Source: Saccharibacillus soli (GTDB lineage Bacteria; Bacillota; Bacilli; Paenibacillales; Paenibacillaceae). From it: a stretch of DNA of 64,000 bases. The notes beneath the pieces were generated by a model. It did not search any database. It was not told where the DNA came from and saw only the letters and a list, made by a program, of their open reading frames with translations. The position numbers and the translations under genes are program-made. Positions 52,632 to 62,300 of the stretch are shown here, one piece after another (within the stretch, counting starts at the first letter, position 1; each line of letters opens with the position of its first letter). The stretch lies in the NCBI GenBank assembly GCA_002189105.1, contig NIOB01000006.1, positions 310,001 through 374,000 of the forward strand. Direction: 5' to 3'.

Positions 52632-53594
52632 ATGGAAAATTCAGCGGAAACCGGGAGAGACGGTCGGCTGCTTCGAGAGAAAAAAACGCTGGGGCACAAA
52701 CTGGCAGGATTCAAAAGGAACGGTTTTCTTTACCTCCTGCTCGCACCGGCGCTCATTCTGACCCTGCTGTTCAAGTACGTACCGATGTATGGGGCGGTGA
52801 TCGCGTTCAAGGATTTTAGCCCTATCCGGGGGATCATGGGCAGCGATTGGATCGGCTTTAAGCACTTCGACAAGTTCCTGTCCTCACCGAACTTTGAAGT
52901 GATTTTTATGAATACGCTTAAATTAAGCTTTTATGGCCTGCTCTTTGGCTTCCCGGTGCCGATCCTGCTGGCGCTGATGCTGAACCAAGTCCGCAAAGCG
53001 GGAGCGAAGAAAAATATTCAACTTTTCCTCTACGCGCCCAACTTCGTTTCCGTAGTCGTAATCGTCGGGATGCTGTTCATCTTCCTGTCACCGACCGGCC
53101 CGATCAACCAACTGGCCACCCAGATATTCGGTCAGCCGCTCATGTTCATGACCGATCCGCAGTATTTCCGCTGGGTGTACATTCTGTCGGACATCTGGGC
53201 AACGGCGGGCTGGGCTTCGATCATCTATGTAGCGGCGCTGGCGAATGTCGATCCCGAGCTGCATAATGCAGCCAGTCTGGACGGGGCAAGTCTCCTGCGG
53301 CGTATCTGGCACATTGACCTGCCGACGATCAAGCCGATTATGGCGATTGTATTTATTCTGGCGGCGGGCGGCATCATGTCCATCGGATTTGAGAAAGCAT
53401 ATCTGCTCCAGACTTCAATGAACCTGCCGGCTTCGGAGATTATCGCCACTTATGTCTACAAGGTGGGGCTGCAATCCGGTGACTATGCGTATTCGGCGGC
53501 TGTCGGATTGTTCAACTCGGTCATTAACGTCATTTTGCTGCTGACCGTCAACTTCGTCGTCAAGAAGCTAAACGACAATCAGGGGCTTTATTAA
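52632..53594 (+). CDS. Sugar ABC transporter permease (LplB type), fructan locus
   Basis: This permease of about 320 residues has six transmembrane segments. The EAA loop is LHNAASLDGASLLRRIWHID and the N-terminal pattern is LLLAPALILTLLFKYVPMYG. The frame opens at 52563, but AAAGGGGAA sits before ATG 52632. It pairs with the next gene; no ATPase is encoded, so an MsmX-like shared ATPase is expected. Context suggests uptake of fructo-oligosaccharides. Confidence 0.92.
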   Translation: MENSAETGRDGRLLREKKTLGHKLAGFKRNGFLYLLLAPALILTLLFKYVPMYGAVIAFKDFSPIRGIMGSDWIGFKHFDKFLSSPNFEVIFMNTLKLSFYGLLFGFPVPILLALMLNQVRKAGAKKNIQLFLYAPNFVSVVVIVGMLFIFLSPTGPINQLATQIFGQPLMFMTDPQYFRWVYILSDIWATAGWASIIYVAALANVDPELHNAASLDGASLLRRIWHIDLPTIKPIMAIVFILAAGGIMSIGFEKAYLLQTSMNLPASEIIATYVYKVGLQSGDYAYSAAVGLFNSVINVILLLTVNFVVKKLNDNQGLY

Positions 53595-53619
53595 TCGCTT
53601 GGAAAAGGAGGGGAACACG

Positions 53620-54501
53620 ATGGCTGTCAAAAACTCGCCGTTTGACCGGTTTCTGCTGGTGCTGAACGGATTGTTCCTGACGCTGGCGGTGCTGGTCGTG
53701 GTGGTTCCGTTTGGTTATATCGTCATCGCGTCATTTATGGACCCTACCGTCCTGCTCAATCGGGGATTATCGTTTAGCCCGTCGGATTGGAGTCTGGAAG
53801 GGTACCGCAAGATCTTGAGCAACGATGCCATGATTCGCGGCTTTTTCAACTCGCTGCTGTATGCTGGAGCCTTTGCGATCTTCACGGTGCTGGTATCGAT
53901 CTGTGCCGGTTACGCGCTATCCGAAGATACACTGGCGGGTCGCAAGTTGGTGATGACGCTGTTTATTATCACGATGTTTTTCGGTGGGGGGCTGATCCCG
54001 ACTTATCTGCTCATCCGTGAGCTGGGGATGCTGAACACGCCGTGGGCGCTCATTATTCCCGGTGCGGTCAACGTGTGGAACATCATCCTGGCTCGAACTT
54101 TTTTCAAAGGAATTCCCAAAGAACTCCGAGAAGCGGCGAATGTCGATGGCGCGTCGGACTTCAAAATCTTTCTACAGATTGTCATCCCGCTCTCCAAGCC
54201 CATTATGTTCGTGCTGGCGCTGTATGCCTTCGTGGGGCAGTGGAATTCGTATTTTGACGCGATGATCTATCTGGAAAATACGAAGCTGTATCCGCTCCAG
54301 CTGGTACTGCGCTCTATCCTCATCCAGAACCAGGCGGCACCCGGCATGATTGGGGAGCAGCAGGCGATGGCGGAACTCAAACGATTGTCGGAAATGATTA
54401 AATATTCGTCCATCGTCGTATCCAGCCTGCCGCTGATCGTCATGTATCCATTCTTCCAGAAGTATTTTGAGAAAGGCGTTATGGTTGGCTCACTGAAGTA
54501 G
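53620..54501 (+). CDS. Sugar ABC transporter permease (YtcP type), fructan locus
   Basis: A permease of about 293 residues with six transmembrane helices, EAA loop LREAANVDGASDFKIFLQIV and the conserved YFEKGVMVGSLK end. AAAAGGAGGGG precedes ATG 53620, 25 bases after the first permease. It is the second membrane subunit of the importer. Confidence 0.92.
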   Translation: MAVKNSPFDRFLLVLNGLFLTLAVLVVVVPFGYIVIASFMDPTVLLNRGLSFSPSDWSLEGYRKILSNDAMIRGFFNSLLYAGAFAIFTVLVSICAGYALSEDTLAGRKLVMTLFIITMFFGGGLIPTYLLIRELGMLNTPWALIIPGAVNVWNIILARTFFKGIPKELREAANVDGASDFKIFLQIVIPLSKPIMFVLALYAFVGQWNSYFDAMIYLENTKLYPLQLVLRSILIQNQAAPGMIGEQQAMAELKRLSEMIKYSSIVVSSLPLIVMYPFFQKYFEKGVMVGSLK

Positions 54502-54536
54502 AAGAGATTGACCCACATATAAGGAGGAATGATTCG

Positions 54537-56138
54537 ATGAAAAAAGTTCGCCTGCCCCACTGGAAAAAAGCGCTTGCCGCATCCGTCATGTCGAGCGCAC
54601 TGGTCGTCACGGCCTGTGGAGGCGGTTCATCCGAACCGACCAAGACCGCCGACGGCAAGCCGATTCTGCGCATGATGACGTCCAGTTCCCCGCTTGCACC
54701 CGCCGATCCCAACGAGAAGCTGATCGTCAAACGGCTTGAAGAAAAAACGGGCGTACATATCGACTGGACCAGTTACACCAGCGATGTATTCACCGAAAAA
54801 CGCAATCTGGCCATGGCCAGCGGTGATCTGCCGGATGCGATCTTCGCAGCGGACTATAGCGATTATGATCTGCTCAAGCTGGCCAAAGACGGAGCCATCG
54901 TACCGCTGGAAGACTTGATTGACCAGCAGATGCCCAACCTCAAAAAAGTGCTGGATGAACGTCCGGAATATCGGGCGATGATTACGGCACCGGATGGTCA
55001 CATCTATGCGTTTCCGTGGATCGAGGAGCTGGGATCGGACAAGGAGCGCATCCAGTCCGTGGACGATATGCCGTGGATCAACGTGGAATGGCTGAAGAAG
55101 TTGGGTCTGAAGATGCCGACGACAACCCAGGAACTCAAGGATGTGCTGACGGCGTTCAAGAAGCAGGATCCGAACGGCAACGGCAAGGCTGATGAGATCC
55201 CCCTGTCCTTTATCGACAAGCCGGGTGGTGAGAACTTGACGTTCCTGTTCGCGGCATTTGGCCTGGGCGAGAATCCGGATCACCTGGTTGTGAGCGACGA
55301 AGGCAAGGTGATGTTCACCGGAAGCCAGGACGGTTACAAGGACGCGATCAATTATGTATACGACCTCTACAAGAATGGCCTGGTCGATATTGAGTCGTTC
55401 CAGCAGGACTGGAATACGTATCTGGCCAAAGGCAAGGATGACCGCTACGGTCTGTATTTTACCTGGGACAAAGCGAATATCACGGGCATGAATGATAAAT
55501 ACGATCTGATGCCTCCTGTGGCGGGGCCGGACGGCAAGGTCAACGTGACCCGCAACAACGGCATGGGCTTCTTCCGCGGTTCGATGGTGGTGACCAGCAG
55601 CAACAAGCAGTTGGAGACTACCGCCAAATGGGTCGATCAACTATATGATCCGCTCCAGTCCGTGCAGGACAACTGGGGCACGTATGGGGACGAGAGCCAG
55701 CAGAACATCTTCGATTTTGATGAGGCAAAAGGGATGCTCAAGCATCTGCCGCTGGAAGGCTCCGCTCCGGTAGAAGTTCGTCAGAAGACCAGCATCGGCG
55801 GGCCGCTTGCCATTCTTAACGATTATTTTGGCAAATATACGACGATGCCGGATGACGCCAAATGGCGGATGGATCTGATGAAGGACGTGCTGGTTCCGCA
55901 TATGACGGCCAAAAATACCTATCCAAACGTGTTCTTCAGCCTGGACGAATTGGATCGGTTGTCCACCATTGAAGCTGACCTGTTCCCGTATATGCTGCGC
56001 AAACGCACAGAGTGGTACCAAAACGGCAAGGCCGATCAGGAATGGGACGCCTATCTGAAAGAGCTGGATCGACTTGGCCTTCAGGAATGGCTGAAGATCC
56101 GTCAGGACGGCTATGACCGCAGCGTAGCGAAATCCTGA
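54537..56138 (+). CDS. Solute-binding lipoprotein, fructan locus
   Basis: The 533-residue precursor has lipobox VVTAC (C27), a Gly/Ser linker and a family-1 sugar-binding fold (NLAMASGDLPDAIFAADYSD; DPNGNGKADEIPLSF, a possible Ca2+-binding loop). ATAAGGAGGA precedes the ATG. It delivers sugar to the two upstream permeases. The 91-base gap to the next gene has no terminator but contains a short direct repeat (CTGAGAGAAAYCAA twice), so the glycosidase and kinase genes are likely in the same transcript. Confidence 0.92.
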   Translation: MKKVRLPHWKKALAASVMSSALVVTACGGGSSEPTKTADGKPILRMMTSSSPLAPADPNEKLIVKRLEEKTGVHIDWTSYTSDVFTEKRNLAMASGDLPDAIFAADYSDYDLLKLAKDGAIVPLEDLIDQQMPNLKKVLDERPEYRAMITAPDGHIYAFPWIEELGSDKERIQSVDDMPWINVEWLKKLGLKMPTTTQELKDVLTAFKKQDPNGNGKADEIPLSFIDKPGGENLTFLFAAFGLGENPDHLVVSDEGKVMFTGSQDGYKDAINYVYDLYKNGLVDIESFQQDWNTYLAKGKDDRYGLYFTWDKANITGMNDKYDLMPPVAGPDGKVNVTRNNGMGFFRGSMVVTSSNKQLETTAKWVDQLYDPLQSVQDNWGTYGDESQQNIFDFDEAKGMLKHLPLEGSAPVEVRQKTSIGGPLAILNDYFGKYTTMPDDAKWRMDLMKDVLVPHMTAKNTYPNVFFSLDELDRLSTIEADLFPYMLRKRTEWYQNGKADQEWDAYLKELDRLGLQEWLKIRQDGYDRSVAKS

Positions 56139-56229
56139 TTCGCCTTGTACCCGATTCGACCCAGGGAGCAGCAAGGATGGCGACCTGAGAGAAATCAATG
56201 ATCTGAGAGAAACCAACATAGGAGGGCTT

Positions 56230-57960
56230 ATGACCATACAAACAACTACACCTCATCACCGGGGAACCTATCATTTTTCACCCAGCAGCCATTGGATGAA
56301 CGATCCGAACGGCATGGTCTATTGGGACGGCGAGTATCATCTGTTTTTCCAGCACCATCCGTTTGGCGATAAGTGGGGACCGATGCATTGGGGGCATGCG
56401 GTATCGCGCGACCTGGTGAACTGGGAGGAGCTGAATATCGCACTCGAACCGGATGAGCTGGGGACTATCTTCTCGGGCAGCGCAGTCGTCGATTGGAACA
56501 ACACCACCGGATTTTTCCCCGATGAACCGGGGCTGGTGGCGATCTTCACGCATCATCTGGAGCGTCCGAATGAACCGACTGTACAGAGTCAGAGTCTGGC
56601 TTACAGCCACGATCGCGGACGCACCTGGATCAAATATGCAGGCAATCCGGTGCTGACGAGCCTAAATGACCCGGACTTCCGCGATCCCAAGGTGTTCTGG
56701 CATGAAGAGAGCCGCCATTGGATCATGATCCTGGCCTGCGGACAAGAAGTGCAGCTCTACCGTTCGGAGGATCTGAAGAGTTGGACGTTCAGCAGTACCT
56801 TCGGTGAAGGAATTGGCTCGCACGAAGGGGTCTGGGAATGTCCCGATCTGTTTGAGCTGGCTCTCGATGGAGACCCGGCGAGGCGGCAGTGGGTGATGCT
56901 GGTCAGCATCGGTGATCCGGGGAGCGGAATGGAAGGATCGAGAACGCAGTATTTTACGGGAACATTCGATGGACAGACTTTCATCCCCGACGAAGCCTCG
57001 CAGGACATTCGTTGGCTGGATTATGGCCGGGATAACTATGCTGGCGTCAGCTGGTCGGATCTGCCGATTGAAGATGACCGCCGCCTGTACCTGGGCTGGA
57101 TGAGCAATTGGCGCTACGCCAATCATACGCCAACGGACGGCTGGCGAGGAGCGATGACGATTCCGCGCGAGCTGACGCTGGAGACCGCAGATGACCGCGT
57201 CATGCTGATTCAGCGTCCGGTGGTAGAGCTGGAAGCAGCGCGGACGCCGCTGTTGGAACTGGAAAATGTCTCGCTCGCGGCATTAAACGAAGCGTTCGCA
57301 CCGCTGCGGCTGGGCAGCTATGAGCTGGAGATTCGGGCGAAGCTGGGAGACTCTTTCGGATTCCGACTGCGCGAAGGAAACGGCTGTGTAACGCTGGTTG
57401 GCATCGATGTTCAAGCGGGAGAGCTGTATCTCGACCGGAGCCGTTCAGGGGAATCCGCTTTCCATGAACACTTTGCCCAGCGACATTCGGCGCCGCTGCC
57501 GGAAGTGGGCACCGTGGAACAGGCAGATCAGATAGAGCAGTCGGGTGCAGAGTCAGTCGGGATGATGCTGGAAGAAGGAGAGAGACGGCTGCACATTTTC
57601 GTTGATCGGTCTTCGGTTGAGGTGTTTGAAGGGGATGGTCGCCTGGCGATGACCGATCTGATCTTCCCGGCGGAAGAGGCGGAAGGCCTCTCGGCATTTG
57701 CCGATGGGGAGATGGAGTTCCATTCGGTAAAGGTGTATCGGCTTCAAGCGTTGGAGTCACGCGCAGCAGCAGGTTCGGCTGGAGCCGCAGAGCAGATGCA
57801 GGCCGGGAAGCTTGTTCACAGCGCAGTCGATGTAGGGATCGATGCAGGGAACACGAGCCATGAGCCGAACAGAGCGGCAGGCAGTTCGGCGCCTGAAGAT
57901 CAGGCAGTTCAAGCGGCTGTTCTCGCCGCTGCCTCCCGGCAGGGAGGCGAAGACCGATGA
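56230..57960 (+). CDS. Cytoplasmic GH32 beta-fructosidase
   Basis: The 576-residue enzyme has the complete GH32 signature: nucleophile D25 in HWMNDPNG, transition-state stabiliser D152 in FRDPKVF and acid/base E203 in GVWECPDLF. A beta-sandwich module follows (about 325-510; FVDRSSVEVFEGDGRLAMTD). There is no signal peptide, so it hydrolyses imported sucrose or fructo-oligosaccharides inside the cell. The last 70 residues (from ESRAAAGSAGAAEQ) are an Ala/Gly/Gln-rich tail outside the family fold. AGGAGGG precedes the ATG. Its stop overlaps the fructokinase start (ATGA). Specificity (levanase, inulinase or sucrase) is unresolved. Confidence 0.93.
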   Translation: MTIQTTTPHHRGTYHFSPSSHWMNDPNGMVYWDGEYHLFFQHHPFGDKWGPMHWGHAVSRDLVNWEELNIALEPDELGTIFSGSAVVDWNNTTGFFPDEPGLVAIFTHHLERPNEPTVQSQSLAYSHDRGRTWIKYAGNPVLTSLNDPDFRDPKVFWHEESRHWIMILACGQEVQLYRSEDLKSWTFSSTFGEGIGSHEGVWECPDLFELALDGDPARRQWVMLVSIGDPGSGMEGSRTQYFTGTFDGQTFIPDEASQDIRWLDYGRDNYAGVSWSDLPIEDDRRLYLGWMSNWRYANHTPTDGWRGAMTIPRELTLETADDRVMLIQRPVVELEAARTPLLELENVSLAALNEAFAPLRLGSYELEIRAKLGDSFGFRLREGNGCVTLVGIDVQAGELYLDRSRSGESAFHEHFAQRHSAPLPEVGTVEQADQIEQSGAESVGMMLEEGERRLHIFVDRSSVEVFEGDGRLAMTDLIFPAEEAEGLSAFADGEMEFHSVKVYRLQALESRAAAGSAGAAEQMQAGKLVHSAVDVGIDAGNTSHEPNRAAGSSAPEDQAVQAAVLAAASRQGGEDR

Positions 57961-58913
57961 GCCACATCATCGGCGCCATTGAAGCCGGAGGAACGAAGTT
58001 CGTCTGCGGCATTGGCACCGCAGACGGGCAGCTGCTGGATCGGGTGAGTTTCCCGACCGGGCAGCCGGAAGAGACCTTGACCCGCGCTGCCGATTATTTC
58101 GCGGCCAAGCAGGTCGCGGCCATCGGCATTGGTTCATTTGGGCCGATTGATCTGCGGCCCGGCAGTCCAACCTATGGCTTCGTCACGACCACGCCGAAGC
58201 CGGGCTGGAAGGACTGCGACTTCCTCGGCACGCTGCGCCGCCGCTTCGATGTCCCCTACGGTTGGGACACGGACGTCAACGCCGCCGCTTACGGCGAAGC
58301 GGTCTGGGGCGCAGCTCGTGGATTGGACAGCTGCCTCTATTACACCATCGGCACAGGGGTCGGCGTCGGCGTCTACGCCGAAGGGCAGCTGCTGCATGGC
58401 CTGCTGCACCCGGAGGGCGGCCATACGCTGCCGCGCCGCCATCCGGACGACGGCTTCGCAGGCGTCTGCCCTTATCACGGCGACTGCCTGGAAGGGATGG
58501 CTTCCGGCCCGGCGCTGCAAGCGCGCTGGGGGGTGCCGGGGCATGAGCTTCCGGCCGATCATCCGGCCTGGGAAATCGAGGCGCATTATATCGCCCAATC
58601 GGTATCGTCCGCGATCTTGATGCTGTCGCCGCGCAAAGTCATTCTGGGCGGCGGGGTGATGCAGCAGGAACATCTGCTGCCGCTGATCCGCCGGGACGTG
58701 GCGCAGAACCTGAACGGGTACGTCGCGGCGGAAGCCCTCGCTGAAGGCGAAGGGCTGGACAGCTACATCGTCGCGCCCGGACTGGGCACAGAGTCCGGGC
58801 TGCGCGGCTCCCTTGCGCTGGGGATTCGTGCGCTGCGGGAGCATAAGGGAGCAGGGGCAGCGGTTCATGCTTCTCCCGCTGCGGCCAGCGCGATGGAGAC
58901 GCACGCGAAGTAA
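57957..58913 (+). CDS. ROK-family fructokinase
   Basis: The 318-residue kinase begins with the phosphate-binding loop IGAIEAGGTKFVC. Catalytic D106 is in WDTDVNAAAYGE. The GTGVGVGVYAEGQLLHG segment and the zinc-binding motif HPDDGFAGVCPYHGDCLEGM are typical of ROK fructokinases. It phosphorylates fructose freed by the upstream GH32 enzyme to fructose-6-phosphate, linking the locus to glycolysis. The four-base ATGA overlap shows tight coupling. A short Ala-rich tail follows the fold. Confidence 0.93.
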   Translation: MSHIIGAIEAGGTKFVCGIGTADGQLLDRVSFPTGQPEETLTRAADYFAAKQVAAIGIGSFGPIDLRPGSPTYGFVTTTPKPGWKDCDFLGTLRRRFDVPYGWDTDVNAAAYGEAVWGAARGLDSCLYYTIGTGVGVGVYAEGQLLHGLLHPEGGHTLPRRHPDDGFAGVCPYHGDCLEGMASGPALQARWGVPGHELPADHPAWEIEAHYIAQSVSSAILMLSPRKVILGGGVMQQEHLLPLIRRDVAQNLNGYVAAEALAEGEGLDSYIVAPGLGTESGLRGSLALGIRALREHKGAGAAVHASPAAASAMETHAK

Positions 58914-59383
58914 GGGCGATTCCGCCGCAGATTCTGCACATCCGTTTGAGGCAAAGGATATAACATTTCCACCTGTCGGCACTGTTTATCCGGATGCGAT
59001 TAACATGGCGCCATGCTAATGAAACGAGGCAGCGCTCAAAATGAATGTTTGACCTTTTGAACCATTCAACGGAACAAGCTGACGCTTAGAACCGAAAAAA
59101 GAGAACTCGACGAGGATTTTGCCCCTTTTTTGTACCGCTGACGAATTGAGATTCCGTTAGCGATGAAAAAGAGGGCAAAACCGCGTTTTAACAAAATGAT
59201 GTTCCGTCAGACTCACTTACTAAGGGGCAAAGTCTCTAGATGACTGTGCTGTAATCCCTTTCCGTGCGACAGGAATCATCGTCCAAGAACCATAAACCAA
59301 CAGCCATGATCCAATAACTATGGCTCAAGAAATACAGGCCAAAAATGACGATCCAATACCGACAGTTCAAGGAGGATCAGCCG
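58914..59383. other. Intergenic region with nested inverted repeat
   Basis: This 470-base gap has no gene. Its main feature is a nested inverted repeat at 59069-59207, described separately. AAGGAGG near 59370 serves the levanase start at 59384. No clear sigma-A promoter was found. Confidence 0.5.
59069..59207. repeat. Nested inverted repeat, candidate intergenic mobile repeat
   Basis: Three nested pairs are visible: ACGGAAC (59069-59075) with GTTCCGT (59201-59207); TTTTGCCCCTTTTTT (59117-59131) with AAAAAGAGGGCAAAA (59166-59180); CGCTGACG (59136-59143) with CGTTAGCG (59155-59162). The structure resembles a decayed non-autonomous or REP-like intergenic element. Only one copy is in the window, so repeat status is unproven. 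Confidence 0.5.
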
Positions 59384-62300
59384 ATGAATGGAAAACGAAG
59401 GATGATTCCGCTGCTGGGCGCAGCGATCATGTTGGGCAGTTTGACGCCTGCTGGCGGCGCATCTGCGGATTTTGCGAATGGTAGTGCCTACGCAAACTTC
59501 GCCGATCACAGCCTCGGCGCGAATTTTGCAAGCGAGGGGACTTCTGCAAATTCCTTGCCTGACAACAGCTACGCCGATGCCATCGAGGAAGGAGAGAATA
59601 CCTTGTCTGCAAAATCTGCGCAGGAAAATCATGCAAGTGATGCGGCTGTGGACGCTTCGCTGAAAACTTCAACTTCAGAGGCTGTACCTCTCGTTTGGAA
59701 CAGCAATTTTGAAAACGTTATCATTAGCGAAGGGGACTGGAAAGCGGACAGTGGGGGAATTCGCGGAGCGGCAGCTGCGGATGCTTCCCCCGCACTGCGG
59801 AGCTATGCTTCGCCAGAGGCCGAAGCGTTTGTGTTCACCGCCGATGTCTCACCACTATCGGATTCGACTTCGGCGGGGCTGATGTTTGGCGGAACTTCAG
59901 CTGGCGGACAGGGGTATGACGTCTGGCTGGATCGTCAGGACGGACAGGCCAAGGTATCGGTGACGGCGCCGGATGGAAGTTTGCTGACTCAATCGGAAAG
60001 GTCTTATCCAAGCGAAACGGGAGTCCGCCATCGGCTTGAGATTCAGAAGGAAGCGGGCGAGGTGCGTATCTTCGTAGATGGTTATGAGGCTCCAGCCGTG
60101 GAGCTGTCCGGGATTGACTCGGCCGGAACGGCGGCGGGAGTGATCGTTCGCAGAGGAGAGGCTGTTTTTCAGGATGCCTATCTCACCTCTCAGCATGATT
60201 ACTATGGCGAAACCTATCGTCCGGCCTATCATTATTCCCCGCCTCGCGGTTCAGCCAGTGATCCCAATGGCATGATCTACTACAAGGGAGAATATCATCT
60301 ATTCCACCAAGACGGCGGACGCTGGGCCCATGCGGTCAGTACGGATCTGCTGCATTGGAAGAGTCTGCCGATCGCACTCGACTGGAATTCTCAGGGGCAT
60401 ATCTGGTCAGGCTCCACGATTGCCGATCCTGATAATGTCTCGGGGCTTTTTGACCATTCCCCGGATGGCGGGGGATTGATTGCGTATTATACGTCGTATA
60501 CGCCCGATGCGCCAAACGGCAACCAGAAGATCGGACTTGCGTTCAGTTCGGATCGCGGCCGAACCTGGCGTTATCCCGATCAGCGTTCGATTGTGATCGA
60601 GAATCCAGGGAAGCAGGGTGATGATCCCGGAGCCTGGGACTTCCGCGATCCCAAGGTCGTCCGCGACGATGCCCATAATCGCTGGGTGATGGTCGTATCC
60701 GGCGGCGATCATATCCGCTTTTTTGTCTCGACGAATCTCTTGGATTGGACGCTGACCGATAACTTTGGCTATGGCTCCTATGTTCGGGGCGGCGTCTGGG
60801 AATGTCCCGATTTGTTCGAGCTTGCGGTAGAGGGGACGAATGAGCGCCGATGGGTGCTGATGGTTAGCACGGGTGCGAATCCGGCGACTCAGGGATCGGA
60901 TGCCGAATATTTTGTGGGACAGCTAACGGCAGAAGGCAAGTTCGTTAATGACAATCCCGCGGGCACAGTGCTCCGAACGGATTATGGCAAGGAGTTTTAT
61001 GCGTCTTCCAGCTTCACTGATGCGCCAAATGGACGACGGATCATCATGGCCTGGATGACCAATTGGGATTATCCGTTTGCGTTTCCCACTTCGGGGTGGA
61101 AGGGGGTATTGTCGCTCCCTCGTGAGCTGTCCTTGAAGCAAACGGTCTCCGGTATCCGATTGACGCAGACTCCGATTTCAGAATTACATTCGCTGCGCCA
61201 TGAGCTGCGGCGAGTCGGAGAGCAGACGATGGATGCCCAGTCGCCGAATCTCCTTGCGGGCTTGGCCGCAGGCGCTTACGAGATTGAAGCGGAACTGGAA
61301 CTGCCCCAGGAGGGAGCTGCGCAGAATCTGGGATTCCGTTTGCGTGAAGGAGGCAGTCAATTTACTGACCTGCGCTATTCGTCGGTTGAGGGAAAATGGA
61401 CTCTGGATCGTTCGTCTTCGGGCATCGTCGATTATTCACCGCTGCTTGGTCTGCGCCAGGAAGCCGGGTTTCGACCCGAGGATGGACGGATTCGTCTGCG
61501 AATTTTTGTGGATGAATCTTCGATCGAAGCATTTGCAGCCGATGGACAGCTGGTCTTCTCCGATGTGATCTTCCCCGGAACCGCTCGCCGTGAAATGAGC
61601 TTTTACACAGAAGGCGGGCAGGTGAAGATTCATTCGCTAAAGGTGTATGCTCTGGATTCGGTATGGAAAAAAACCAATCCTTCCGAGTTGGTTACAGATG
61701 AACAGGCCGTTGAGCTTGGGCTGGGAAGCCGTCAGACTGTACACGTGTCACCGCGCGTATCCTCTTCAGCAGACGCCAGCTCCTTCACTTGGACGTCCTC
61801 CGACTCGTCCATCGTGACCGCAGCTGCTTCGTCAGACGGGAGTGCGGTGCTGAAAGCGGTTGGAGCTGGGCAGACAACGGTGAAAGTGAAGGGGCCGAAC
61901 GGTGCTTCCTGTGACATCGCGGTCACCGTATATGGAGGAAGCTTCCGCTCCAACCTGGGTACGCTCACGTCCACTCCCTCCTCGGCTAAGTGGATCGTCA
62001 CGGAAGAGGGACTGCGCGGAAGTGCCCAGGGCGACAGTATTGCACGATCCAACACCCAGGCAGGTGACTTCGTATACAAAGCCAGCGTGAAGCTTGATCC
62101 AAGCGGCGGAGCGGCTTCGCTGCTGCTTCGTTCCGATGCTGCCGGGGGCAGTGGCTATTACCTCAATCTCGATCCTAATATGGATGCACTGCGGTTGTTC
62201 TATAAGGTTGGCGGCAGCTTCGCGGAACGTCAGGTATTGGCGCGGTATCCTACCGAGATCCAGTCCGGTCGTACCTACCAGCTGCGCGTACAGGCAGAAG

